From assembly GCA_022749815.1 (NCBI GenBank), contig JAKIWV010000001.1:578124-642123 (forward strand): a DNA stretch of 64,000 nucleotides. The letters are read 5' to 3'. The notes under the pieces are model-generated. The model was not told the origin of the DNA and did not search any database. It saw nothing but the letters and a program-made list of their open reading frames with translations. The stretch's first letter is position 1. The number at the start of each line of letters is the position of its first letter. Source of the stretch: Thermoplasmata archaeon (GTDB taxonomy: Archaea > Thermoplasmatota > Thermoplasmata > Lutacidiplasmatales > UBA184). This document shows, in pieces, positions 18,109 through 25,694 of the stretch. The position numbers and the translations under genes were made by a program.

Positions 18109-19191
18109 GTGATCGACTTGGGGATCGGAATCGACCCGATCGACGTCGACATACTCCGCGAGATGTATCGCGGCCAGAAGGTCACCGTGGCCGGGATCGA
18201 CCCCCGGCTCAACGTGAGTCGTATCGCTCGCCGCCTCCACACCAGCCGGGCGCGAATCGCCCACCGGCTCCGCCGGTGGAGCGAGACCGGTTTCGTCCGC
18301 CGCTATGATGTGTGGCCGAACCCCGCGCTGTTCGGGCTCCGGGGGTGGAGTTTCGAGCTGCGCAGTATGCGCCGGCTGGAGAAGCCGGACCTGTTCCGAC
18401 GAATCGCCCTCATTGACGGAGTGGTGGGCGGACAGGAATTCCTCGGAGACTGGTCCGCCGTCCAGCTCGTCGCCCCAGACGAGAACACGTGCCTTCGGCG
18501 ACTGAGCCTGCTGCGGGGTCTCGAGGGAGTGGCCGAAGTCGGCGAACCGATCCCATGGAGCTCCGTCGAGCCGAAACGGGCGCTTTCCCCGCTGGACGTT
18601 CGGATCATACAGGCATTGCGTCGCAACCCCCGAGGAACTCTCACAGAGACCGCTCGGACCGTCGGGATATCCACGCGGACGATGACGTCACGGTACGGCA
18701 CTCTGTTGGACGAGTGGGCAGTCTGGTTCGTTCCGCTGTTCGATTTCGGGAAGATTCCACTCCCTGTGGTATCGCTGAACGTCCACCTTGCTCCGGGTGG
18801 GTCGCATACGCTCGTGGTACATGCGCTCCGTAAGGAGTTCCCTTGGTCACTGGAATTTGGATGGGCCGGAATGCGCCCGCTGGTTTCCCCCGACCTCTTG
18901 GTGTTCTTCGTCACGCTCCCGTCCGCGGCCCTGATCGAGGAATTGGAGCGGTTCGCGGCCCACTTGCCCGGGGCGAGGGAGGTGGAGATCTCGGTAATGG
19001 TCCGGACCCACGCCTTCACCGAGTGGTTTGATGGACTGCTGGCCGATAGTGAAGCGGTCCTCCCCCGCGTCCGCCGAGGACTGGTCGCCGGCGAGGGAGT
19101 GTCCGAGCGCACGGGACGTGCGCGAGTATCGACCCGGGGTTTCCGGGAGGGACTCCCCGCCGACGTCCCTACGATCGATTCGCCTGGATAG
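18109..19191 (+). CDS. Lrp/AsnC-like transcriptional regulator with two HTH segments
   Basis: About 360 residues from a GTG at 18109; a TTG at 18118 is an alternative, and the track's TTG at 18019 adds 30 residues of no clear homology. The start IDPIDVDILREMYRG followed by LNVSRIARRLHTSRARIAHRLRRWSETGFVRRY is an AsnC-type winged helix. A second helix-turn-helix follows near residue 165: LSPLDVRIIQALRRNPRGTLTETARTVGISTRTMTSRYGTL. The C-terminal part may be a degenerate ligand-binding domain. It is divergent from the MFS exporter and is the obvious candidate for its control. Confidence 0.75.
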   Translation: MIDLGIGIDPIDVDILREMYRGQKVTVAGIDPRLNVSRIARRLHTSRARIAHRLRRWSETGFVRRYDVWPNPALFGLRGWSFELRSMRRLEKPDLFRRIALIDGVVGGQEFLGDWSAVQLVAPDENTCLRRLSLLRGLEGVAEVGEPIPWSSVEPKRALSPLDVRIIQALRRNPRGTLTETARTVGISTRTMTSRYGTLLDEWAVWFVPLFDFGKIPLPVVSLNVHLAPGGSHTLVVHALRKEFPWSLEFGWAGMRPLVSPDLLVFFVTLPSAALIEELERFAAHLPGAREVEISVMVRTHAFTEWFDGLLADSEAVLPRVRRGLVAGEGVSERTGRARVSTRGFREGLPADVPTIDSPG

Positions 19192-19206
19192 GTGGGCCCT
19201 ACCGGC

Positions 19207-19974
19207 TCAGCTCGCCACCGGTCGCGTGCCTCGAAGGGGGGCCTTCCCCGGCCTCTCCGCTCGTTTCAATGGGGGCAGTACCACCGGTTCGGTCGCTTCA
19301 AGCGTCCGAGATTTTAGGGCGGAGTAGCTGTTCGCGAGGATCCGGAGTTGCCCTTTCCGGAGATGTTCTCCAAATGTCGAGCGCGAGAGTCCTTGCCGGC
19401 GGGCCACGGCATCCCAGGTCGATCGAGAGGGAACGTGGAGCAGGCCTTCTTCGAACGCGGCGACGAGGGCTTGGGCCTGAAGGTCGGTCAGTCCTTCGAA
19501 GAAGTGGACCGAGGCCGTGGGCAGGTTTCGAATGCTCCCGAGCCCGGTGCGGCGGGTGACCGACAAGAGTTCCACCTCGCCCACGCGGCGGAGGGGGGTC
19601 AGCAGCCGGTTCAATGCCTTCTGATTGGGAGCGACGAATCGATACGTCTCCTTTCCCTCGAAGTAGACGATCGGCGGAAGGGTCCACAGGCCGGCCTTCT
19701 CTGCCATCCGGGTTACGGCCGGAGGATCCGGCCACTGGAAGTCGGGCACTACGACCAGCGCGCTAGGTCCATCCTCCACCAAGCTTCGGGCCCGAAACGC
19801 CTCCCGCATCCCCGAGAGTACGCGTCGGAGCTCGGAGACGTCCGGACTCGACACAAGGAACACGTCGCGCCGGTTCTCACACCACAGGAGCAGCAACGAG
19901 CGAGGGTACGCGACGGAGACGTCGCAGTATGGGCATGGGTGCCGGACACGGATTCGAGTATCGATGACCGGCAT
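19207..19974 (-). CDS. HTH_10 (bacterio-opsin activator type) transcription regulator
   Basis: A 255-residue protein. The N-terminus has a CPYCDVSVAYP segment with a C-x2-C pair. The middle is an alpha/beta sensory region. The C-terminal HTH_10 domain is clear: LTDLQAQALVAAFEEGLLHVPSRSTWDAVARRQGLSRSTFGEHLRKGQ, the family form of LTxxQxxxLxxAxxxGxxxxPR. It is an archaeal-type regulator of unknown targets. A TATA element 24 bases before the ATG implies a leaderless transcript. It is convergent with the Lrp-like gene and divergent from the GyrI-like gene. Confidence 0.8.
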   Translation of the reverse strand: MPVIDTRIRVRHPCPYCDVSVAYPRSLLLLWCENRRDVFLVSSPDVSELRRVLSGMREAFRARSLVEDGPSALVVVPDFQWPDPPAVTRMAEKAGLWTLPPIVYFEGKETYRFVAPNQKALNRLLTPLRRVGEVELLSVTRRTGLGSIRNLPTASVHFFEGLTDLQAQALVAAFEEGLLHVPSRSTWDAVARRQGLSRSTFGEHLRKGQLRILANSYSALKSRTLEATEPVVLPPLKRAERPGKAPLRGTRPVAS

Positions 19975-19997
19975 GCTGGTCCTGTACTCGAGAAGGT

Positions 19998-20005
19998 CTA
20001 TTTAG
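19998..20005 (-). promoter_or_regulatory. TATA box for the HTH_10 regulator
   Basis: CTAAATAG on the minus strand, 24 bases before the ATG at 19974. The spacing puts the transcription start at the start codon, so the mRNA is likely leaderless. Confidence 0.55.
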
Positions 20006-20092
20006 TCGGTGCCGCCCCAGGGCGGCTCGAACTCTATCTGGCCGGTTGGTATTGGCCTAACACGGGGAACGGTCTTTGGGAAAGTGGAGAAA

Positions 20093-20545
20093 ATGGTCGT
20101 AGATTTCGCCTTGAGGGATTCGCCGAGTTACCGAGTCGCGTCGATCGTCCGGATCGGACCGTGGAAGGAAGACAACCTTCGCGTCGAGTTCCGTGAGCTG
20201 ACGCGCTGGGCACAGAAGAACCGTGTGCGGACCGGCCACTGGATCTTCTTCGAACGAGATCACCACCGGTGGGAGGCGTGTCTCGAGATCAAAGACAGTG
20301 CCAAGGCGGAGGGTCGAATCCGTCTCAAGACGCTCCCCGCCACGCCCGTGGCTCGCGTGGTGTTCAACCCGGACGCGGTCTCCTCACGGATCGTGTACCA
20401 TGGGTTGAGCGATTGGACCCGTTGGCGGAAGAAATACGGAGAGATCCGCTCCGTTACCGCCGTACGGGAAGTCTACACGGGGGACCCGTGGGCCGACAAG
20501 AAGGCTTGGGCGAATTGTGAGGTGCAGTTCGTTGTCCGCAAGTAG
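20093..20545 (+). CDS. GyrI-like small-molecule-binding domain protein
   Basis: About 150 residues from the ATG at 20093; the track's earlier start (20009) crosses the divergent promoter of the HTH_10 gene. The pattern YRVASIVRIGPWKEDNLRVEFRELTRWAQKN followed by HWIFFE and the C-terminal EVYTGDPWADKKAWANCEVQFVV resembles the GyrI/AraC-effector-binding (SHS2) fold. It probably binds a small hydrophobic ligand in the cytoplasm. No DNA-binding part is present. The HIT-like gene begins 23 bases after it on the same strand, so the two are likely co-transcribed. Confidence 0.6.
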   Translation: MVVDFALRDSPSYRVASIVRIGPWKEDNLRVEFRELTRWAQKNRVRTGHWIFFERDHHRWEACLEIKDSAKAEGRIRLKTLPATPVARVVFNPDAVSSRIVYHGLSDWTRWRKKYGEIRSVTAVREVYTGDPWADKKAWANCEVQFVVRK

Positions 20546-20567
20546 GGCCCCCCGAAACCATGCGACG

Positions 20568-21053
20568 GTGAAGTCCGGGCCCGAACTGCCAGGGAATTGT
20601 TTCTTCTGCGAACGCCTCGCGGGCCCAGGGCCACGTCGGGAGCCGCTGATTTACGAGGACTCGCTCGTGCATGTGACACATTGGTCCGACTGGCAAGGTC
20701 CTAGCTACCAAGGAGCTGCCCTCATTCAGACCAAGCGCCACACCGACGGAGGTCTCCCGACGCTGACCCTCGCCGAGGGGGGGCGGATCGGCCGGCTGGT
20801 CGTCGAAGTGAGCCGCGCCCTCCGCGACGTCGTTGGGGCGGCCTGGACCTACACCTACTGTTTCACCGAGGGGTACCGACACGTCCACCAATTCGTGGTG
20901 GCACGCTACCCGAACACACCGGCAAAGTACAAGCGCCTGAAGGTGACCGAGTGGCAAGGCGCCCCTCACGGAACTCCGGCGCAGATCCGGAAGTTGGCGC
21001 AGAGACTCGGCGCAGCGCTGGAATCTTCCGGACCCGCTGGTCCAACCTCCTGA
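20568..21053 (+). CDS. HIT-like nucleotide-binding protein
   Basis: About 161 residues from a GTG at 20568. The layout follows the histidine-triad family: CFFCERLAGP (a C-x2-C start common in HIT proteins), YEDSLVHVTHW, GAALIQTKRHTDGGLPTLT, and the active-site region GYRHVHQFVVARY. The triad would normally read HxHxH; here it is HVHQF, so the third position is Gln, as in GalT-type branch members. It may therefore be a nucleotidyl transferase or hydrolase of an unusual type. It is likely in one transcript with the GyrI-like gene upstream and close to the HTH gene downstream. Confidence 0.65.
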   Translation: MKSGPELPGNCFFCERLAGPGPRREPLIYEDSLVHVTHWSDWQGPSYQGAALIQTKRHTDGGLPTLTLAEGGRIGRLVVEVSRALRDVVGAAWTYTYCFTEGYRHVHQFVVARYPNTPAKYKRLKVTEWQGAPHGTPAQIRKLAQRLGAALESSGPAGPTS

Positions 21054-21068
21054 GGCGGCGGAGACCCC

Positions 21069-22010
21069 TTGGTTCCGGGAGGCCGCCGCCGGCAGAGGGC
21101 TTCCGAAGAGACCCCATCGGGCCTCTACGGGCGGGACGAGGCCCTCCTAATCTACGCAGCGATGAGGGAGGATCCGGCCCGTCGATCCCTCGGTTCAGAG
21201 CGAATACTCGAGCTCGCGGAGCTCCTCGGTAGGAGTCCCGGGTCGGTCTCGCTAAAGATCGCGGGCTATCGCGCGCTGGAGGGGGACGACTCCCCACGGA
21301 CCCGGCGGGTGAGCTGGGTACAGAGAGCGGTTCGAGGAGATTTTGTCAGCAATACGACGGGCCTTCTCGACACGGCGACTAGAGTTCGCCGTCGGATGCT
21401 ACCGGGCCTCGCCTCCGCTCGAGTCGAGTGGCCGTCCTCGAACTCGCGATTGACTGGGCAACCTGACCGCATCCGCGCGGTGGCCGAATCGGCCGGTTTT
21501 CCCCCGGAGGCTTCTCTCCTGTACTCGCACACGCGAGGCCAGGTTCAAGGGGCCGCCCTCTCCTCGGTCCAGGTTCTGGCGGATCCCAAGGCGGCAGCCA
21601 AGTTTGCCGAACGACTCGTCACGGAGGTCGGACGGCATGCCCGGGTGAGCAGTGGGTTCTCGCGTGTGCGGCTCGGAAAGACTCAGGCCTTTGCCCTCGG
21701 GATACTCTCGTGGAAATTTCCGACCCTCCACCAGACGGAGCTGGGAGAAGACGCCCTGCTGCGTCTCGGCCGCGAGGTGGCTCGTCCCCTGATCCACGGT
21801 TTCGTCATCAGCCCGGGCAATGCGGAAACTGTCTCGAGGCTCGAGTTCGCTGAGTTTCGCCACCGTGTCCGCGAGGTCCTAGGCCTTGACCCCTCCCCCC
21901 TCTGTCCGACGTGTCTAGAGCTCCTTGGGTACCTGGCCGGGCAGGTTCAGAGGAAGGGGTCGATCGACTATAGTGCGACGCGGTGGAGTTCAAGCCGACT
22001 GGCACGATGA
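21069..22010 (+). CDS. Protein with N-terminal HTH of the HNH-endonuclease-associated type, unknown C-terminal domain
   Basis: Up to 313 residues; the TTG start at 21069 keeps a complete N-terminal domain, while the ATG at 21162 would cut it. The segment YGRDEALLIYAAMREDP followed by ILELAELLGRSPGSVSLKIAGYRALEG resembles the helix-turn-helix that precedes HNH nuclease domains in predicted restriction proteins (ELAxLLGRSPxSVxxKxxNFxxL). No H-N-H motif is present in the remaining 230 residues, which contain only one C-x2-C pair (LCPTCLELL). The function is unknown; DNA binding is likely. The gene lies just outside the outermost tRNA-Lys-like repeat at 22040. Confidence 0.6.
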   Translation: MVPGGRRRQRASEETPSGLYGRDEALLIYAAMREDPARRSLGSERILELAELLGRSPGSVSLKIAGYRALEGDDSPRTRRVSWVQRAVRGDFVSNTTGLLDTATRVRRRMLPGLASARVEWPSSNSRLTGQPDRIRAVAESAGFPPEASLLYSHTRGQVQGAALSSVQVLADPKAAAKFAERLVTEVGRHARVSSGFSRVRLGKTQAFALGILSWKFPTLHQTELGEDALLRLGREVARPLIHGFVISPGNAETVSRLEFAEFRHRVREVLGLDPSPLCPTCLELLGYLAGQVQRKGSIDYSATRWSSSRLAR

Positions 22011-22414
22011 GCACGCACGAAACCGGGAGGGGAACGCGACGGGCCCGAGGGGAGTCACCGAATTAATTAGCCCAAAGGATTCGTCCCACCGATAGGGCGG
22101 GGTCTTTTGGAAACGGATACTGTGGTGGCCCATAGCTCAAGTTTGGGGGGGGGGGTTAGGAAACCCCTCTGTAGGAAAGGGTCGGAGAGACCGTCAGCCG
22201 ACTTTGGGCACATAGAAGGCGCCCTTCGATACAGAACATCGGCCTGGGAGTAATCCCGCAAGACCGCGACCTGGATGTAGCGCGCTAGAGGCGACAAGCT
22301 TAGGCCCCCACGGAGGGTGCCGGGCATAAGGCCATACCTAGGTCAGGGCCTGCCTCGCGCCGCCGCCAAACTCGTCGCGCCGCAGTCGCGATTCTTTGGT
22401 CGTTAGCCCTGATA
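22011..22414. other. Intergenic region with tRNA-Lys-like repeat and a G11 run
   Basis: A 404-base gap. It holds the outermost tRNA-Lys 3'-end-like repeat (22040-22056), an AT-rich patch AATTAATTAG (22061-22070) that could be a TATA region, and a run of 11 G at 22145-22155. From about 22334 the frame of the downstream gene is open and encodes a signal-like sequence, although no standard start codon is present. I see no other gene. Confidence 0.5.
22040..22056. repeat. Partial copy of the tRNA-Lys 3' end (att-like)
   Basis: CGGGCCCGAGGGGA is identical over 14 bases to the 3' end of the tRNA-Lys gene at 24771-24784; the next three bases (GTC against TTC) differ at one position. It lies 2.73 kb from the tRNA, in the same orientation. 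Confidence 0.55.
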
Positions 22415-23710
22415 GTGCCCGCACTGGGCGGAGCCGTTTTCATCCAGATCGCCGGAGGCGTTCTCAGCTTCAGTCCCACCCAGTCAGTCACGGGTTCTTC
22501 GGGATGGGGGGGTATCTGTCCCGCGGCGCAGCTTACCGGGAAGTGCAAGTGGTCCTCGGGATTCTCTGTCGTACCGTCGACTGGTCAAATCCTTATGACC
22601 ACGACAGCGGCGCAGTTTGCCTTTGGTGGCAGTTACCACAACTATTCTCTGGTGTTCAACTCCAGCTCGGCGTCCGTCTTCTCCTTTCTCAACCTCTCCT
22701 GTAGCTCGGCCGACCCGTACTATCCTGGATTCGGGGCTGACTTCTACATCCCTTGCGATCCGCCGAATTCAAGTTCGAACGTCGGAAGCGTCCTGATTGT
22801 AGACTTCTCGACGGACAAGGTCGTGGGGCAAATTCCGCTCAGGGGATTCTACACGAGCTGGACCGCGCCCGAAGGGTTAGCTTGGGACTCAGCCAATGGA
22901 CTTCTGTATGCTTGCAACTGGAACCTTGGGACCCTGCTCGCCCTTAACACAACCGCACGGTCCCTGGTCTTCAACGCTACCATCCCGGGCGGATGCAGCT
23001 GGGTAGTCTACGACCCATCCGCGAACGATCTCTTGGTATCCGGAGCCAGCCCGCTCCTCTACGGGGATGGGCTACACATTGTAGACCCACAGACCGGCAC
23101 AGCCGTGGCGACACCCTCCACGGAAGGGGTCACCGCCGGAACAGTCGACTCCGTAGCTGGTTGGACGGCGTTGGGAGCTGCATCGTCGGGTAACTCTCTG
23201 CAGGGTTCGGTGACCTTTGTCAATTCGTCTACTCTCGATTCAATTTCGACTGTCACGTTATCGGCCCCTTCCGGCACCGGCTTCGGCGTTCCTGTCCAGA
23301 TGCTTCTCGATCCGGCCCACGGGGACCTCTACGTGATCACCTCGGGGAATGTGTTTGCGATCAATTACTCGAGCCACGAGGTGCTTGCGGACATTGGAAT
23401 CCCAGCGAGTAACATCGGCTTGTTCTCCTCGATCTACCTAGCGTCCACCGACTCCCTTTACGTTCCCCTCGGAGGCGACATCTTGACGGTGAGCCTCACT
23501 CACCTCACGCAATCACAGCTCACGTCGTTCCTCTGGCTCCCTGCGTACGAAGGTATTCTGGGACTAGGCGTACTGGCGGGCGCCGTCTTGGCGGTCGTGG
23601 CGCACACGCGGCGGTCTCGTGGCCGCAAAGTCCCCGACCCCGCCCGGATTCAGCCAACGATCGAAAAGGCCACCGAAGAGCTTGATACCGGGAAACGTCC
23701 AGGCCCGTAG
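22415..23710 (+). CDS. Secreted YncE-like beta-propeller protein with C-terminal anchor
   Basis: 431 residues from the GTG at 22415, but this start cuts the signal sequence. The frame upstream reads SRRRQTRRAAVAILWSLALI before the GTG, an ideal signal peptide, yet there is no ATG, GTG or TTG between it and the TAG at 22301. The mature part has repeated blades with DxxTxxV-type strands (VLIVDFSTDKVVGQIPLRG, HIVDPQTGTAVATP, LLDPAHGDLYVITSGNVFAI), several N-x-S/T sequons, a C-terminal membrane helix (GILGLGVLAGAVLAVVAHT) and a basic tail. It is probably surface-exposed. It lies between two tRNA-Lys-like repeats and seems less GC-rich than its neighbours. Confidence 0.7.
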   Translation: MPALGGAVFIQIAGGVLSFSPTQSVTGSSGWGGICPAAQLTGKCKWSSGFSVVPSTGQILMTTTAAQFAFGGSYHNYSLVFNSSSASVFSFLNLSCSSADPYYPGFGADFYIPCDPPNSSSNVGSVLIVDFSTDKVVGQIPLRGFYTSWTAPEGLAWDSANGLLYACNWNLGTLLALNTTARSLVFNATIPGGCSWVVYDPSANDLLVSGASPLLYGDGLHIVDPQTGTAVATPSTEGVTAGTVDSVAGWTALGAASSGNSLQGSVTFVNSSTLDSISTVTLSAPSGTGFGVPVQMLLDPAHGDLYVITSGNVFAINYSSHEVLADIGIPASNIGLFSSIYLASTDSLYVPLGGDILTVSLTHLTQSQLTSFLWLPAYEGILGLGVLAGAVLAVVAHTRRSRGRKVPDPARIQPTIEKATEELDTGKRPGP

Positions 23711-24066
23711 GCTCTCCGAGAACGGCGAATCATTCAGCAATCCCCAAGGTGTACCTTCCGACTAATCCCCTCGCTTGCTTAGCCTAGGACGAACCAATCC
23801 GTGCCTGGTCAACCCATGCCATTTGTAAGGGCATTACGCGAGCCGTTGCCCAGCTAGGCAACCCGCTACTCGGCCCAAGACCTCTTTCGGTGCTGGCTTG
23901 CGAACCGGGCCCGAGGGGATTCCCGTATTTTAAGGTCCGAAGGGATTCCTCTTTCGATAGAGAAACGGACCGAAATGAGTGGTTCATAACGGTCCTACGA
24001 TTGCACGCCGACTTTTGTTTGAGTCTCGTCGGGAGACTGGAATTGAGATAGTGGGTTCACCGTCTA
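23711..24066. other. Intergenic region carrying a tRNA-Lys-like repeat
   Basis: A 356-base gap, visibly less GC-rich than the flanking core genes. It contains the 19-base tRNA-Lys repeat at 23904-23922, directly followed by CCGTATTTTAAGG, a possible TATA region. No coding frame with family resemblance was found. Confidence 0.5.
23904..23922. repeat. Direct repeat of tRNA-Lys 3' end (att-like)
   Basis: ACCGGGCCCGAGGGGATTC is identical over 19 bases to 24769-24787, the 3' end of tRNA-Lys plus two flanking bases. Spacing is 865 bases, same orientation. This is the pattern left by integration at a tRNA 3' end. Confidence 0.75.
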
Positions 24067-24750
24067 GTGACCGCGGTCATGCCCGAAATTGGTCTTCGAC
24101 TATCATCCGCGGGACCCGCCGAGATGGCCTGGGGGTTCGTAATAGGCCTCGCGGGGCTTTTCGTGGCCTGGCTCGGCCCCATCCTTTTCCAGAATGATTG
24201 GAACTTTCCGAGCGTGTTTCCCGGCTTGGTGGTAGTAGGGGTTGGGACGGTGGTCGTCCTCGACGGGATCCGCCGGCCAGGCTCGATTCAAGACCCTGGA
24301 CTCTCGCCCAAGTCCCGGCGTCGACTTCAATATGGTTTGACAGCGGGGGCGGTAGCTGTACCAGTAGTTCTCATGCTGCTCTGGCTCGGTGCGCTTCCAG
24401 GCCTCTACTACCCGAGTCCGATCTCTCAGGTGATTTCCGTGGCTTGTCCTCCTACGACAGCCGGGACTCTTGTGGGGCCCGCCTTCCCCGGTTTCCCTCC
24501 GGGGTCCCATGTCACCTTCCGCTGGACCACCCAACCCGCGCTGAATGTTTGGATTGGGGTAGTTCAGAGCTCCTCGACATCCTCCGTAGGGTATCTCGGC
24601 TACTCCTCCAACGGAACGTCCGGATCGCTCTCGTTCGTCGGGAACGGTGGGGCATCGTGGTGGAATGTGGGCGTCGCCGATCCCCAAGCGGTGGGATGTC
24701 CCTGGGTCGACGACGTGCATCTGCAGGTCACGTACGTCCTCGGCCTGTGA
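24067..24750 (+). CDS. Membrane protein with exported C-terminal domain, unknown
   Basis: 227 residues from a GTG (an ATG at 24079 is an alternative). There are three hydrophobic segments in the first 125 residues (WGFVIGLAGLFVAWLGPILF, VFPGLVVVGVGTVVVLDGI, AGAVAVPVVLMLLWLGALPG). A Ser/Thr/Gly-rich extracytoplasmic domain of about 100 residues follows, with CPPTTAG and GCPWVDD cysteines that may pair. No family was recognised; in plan it resembles the 168-residue protein at 4555. It occupies the innermost segment between two tRNA-Lys 3'-end repeats and is the only gene there. Confidence 0.6.
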   Translation: MTAVMPEIGLRLSSAGPAEMAWGFVIGLAGLFVAWLGPILFQNDWNFPSVFPGLVVVGVGTVVVLDGIRRPGSIQDPGLSPKSRRRLQYGLTAGAVAVPVVLMLLWLGALPGLYYPSPISQVISVACPPTTAGTLVGPAFPGFPPGSHVTFRWTTQPALNVWIGVVQSSSTSSVGYLGYSSNGTSGSLSFVGNGGASWWNVGVADPQAVGCPWVDDVHLQVTYVLGL

Positions 24751-24768
24751 CGGAGTCTCGAAAGGCTC

Positions 24769-24787
24769 ACCGGGCCCGAGGGGATTC
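24769..24787. repeat. tRNA-resident copy of the att-like repeat
   Basis: This is the tRNA-Lys 3' terminal 17 bases plus two flanking bases. It is the reference copy for the repeats at 23904-23922 (19/19) and 22040-22056 (14 identical, then one mismatch). Confidence 0.75.
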
Positions 24788-24844
24788 GAACCCCTGATCT
24801 TGCGGTTAAGAGCCGCCTGCTCTACCGGGCTGAGCTACGGGCCC
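24771..24844 (-). tRNA. tRNA-Lys (anticodon CTT)
   Basis: On the minus strand the 74-nt sequence starts GGGCCCGTAGCTCAGCCCGG. The acceptor stem GGGCCCG/CGGGCCC pairs fully. The anticodon stem GCGGC/GCCGC flanks the loop TCTTAAC region with CTT at the anticodon position, and the T arm is AGGGG-TTCGAAT-CCCCT. CCA is not encoded. A TATA-like CCTTAAGT (24878-24885) lies 34 bases upstream. Its 3' end is repeated at 23904 and partly at 22040. Confidence 0.95.
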
Positions 24845-24932
24845 ACGACGTGGGACCCGTCCAATTTCGGGTGGCCCACTTAAGGCCTCGCTCCCCGGCG
24901 GCGAAGGAGGCCGTACCCTACCGATTCAGCGG

Positions 24933-25688
24933 CTACGTGGTTGTCTCGACTCCCGTCACGCCGAACCGTCGCCGCACGACCGACGGCGGGTAATACGCGC
25001 TCAGTACAACCAGGGCGGCGAAGATCTCGAGCATCCCCTGAAGCCCTTCCGCCAACGGACCGCCGCCCAAACGTCCGCCCACATTCAGGATCCCGATAAC
25101 GAACCACGCTATCAGACCCCAACTCACCAACGCGATCCGGTACCGGGCGGTGGGGTCTCGTGTACGGAAGAACAGGGTGAAGTATAGAATCGCCCCGAGG
25201 AATTCGGGGATGAGGAGGATCACGACCAGGACGCCCAGAATCGGTCCCCCGACGGGGGTAGCGTACTGTAGGCCGACCGTCCCCATATGGACGGTCACCA
25301 TATTCGGTCCGCTGGCCGTGATGAAATAGAGCAGCAGGACGTAGAGCACCGCGTACAGCGAGGTGAGAGGAGCCAGGTACGCCCGGCCGGTGTACAACAC
25401 GACGAGATAGCCGACCAGTCCCCACAGCGCCGCGCACAAGAGGATGATCTCGAGATAGTAGAGCGTCAGGACGATCGGGAGGGAGGGGGTACTGAACGCG
25501 GCCGTTCCGTTGTCAATCGCACCGATCGCGGTCACGGCGGCCAGGCCCACCCAAAACAACCCGAACTGTCGGACCGGGAGGCGATTCTCCGGCGCAACGC
25601 GCCGATTCGAGAATCGCCATCCCACGAGGAGATAGACACCCACCGCGACGAAACCGGTGACGGCCACGACAAAGGAGGTGACGTCCAT
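24933..25688 (-). CDS. Seven-helix membrane protein of a sensory operon
   Basis: A 251-residue protein with seven evenly spaced hydrophobic helices and short loops, starting MDVTSFVVAVTGFVAVGVYLL. It resembles the seven-helix membrane sensors found at the N-terminus of archaeal histidine kinases, but has no kinase domain of its own. The start codon is 6 bases downstream of the PAS gene stop, so translation is coupled. Together with the upstream PAS protein and P-loop ATPase it probably forms a membrane-linked sensing unit. The ligand is unknown. Confidence 0.7.
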   Translation of the reverse strand: MDVTSFVVAVTGFVAVGVYLLVGWRFSNRRVAPENRLPVRQFGLFWVGLAAVTAIGAIDNGTAAFSTPSLPIVLTLYYLEIILLCAALWGLVGYLVVLYTGRAYLAPLTSLYAVLYVLLLYFITASGPNMVTVHMGTVGLQYATPVGGPILGVLVVILLIPEFLGAILYFTLFFRTRDPTARYRIALVSWGLIAWFVIGILNVGGRLGGGPLAEGLQGMLEIFAALVVLSAYYPPSVVRRRFGVTGVETTT

Positions 25689-25694
25689 CTCTTC

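Noticed and set aside
22145-22155. Run of 11 G bases as a regulatory or phase-variable tract
   Set aside because: It is 150 bases from any plausible start and not inside a reading frame; it may be an assembly artefact.
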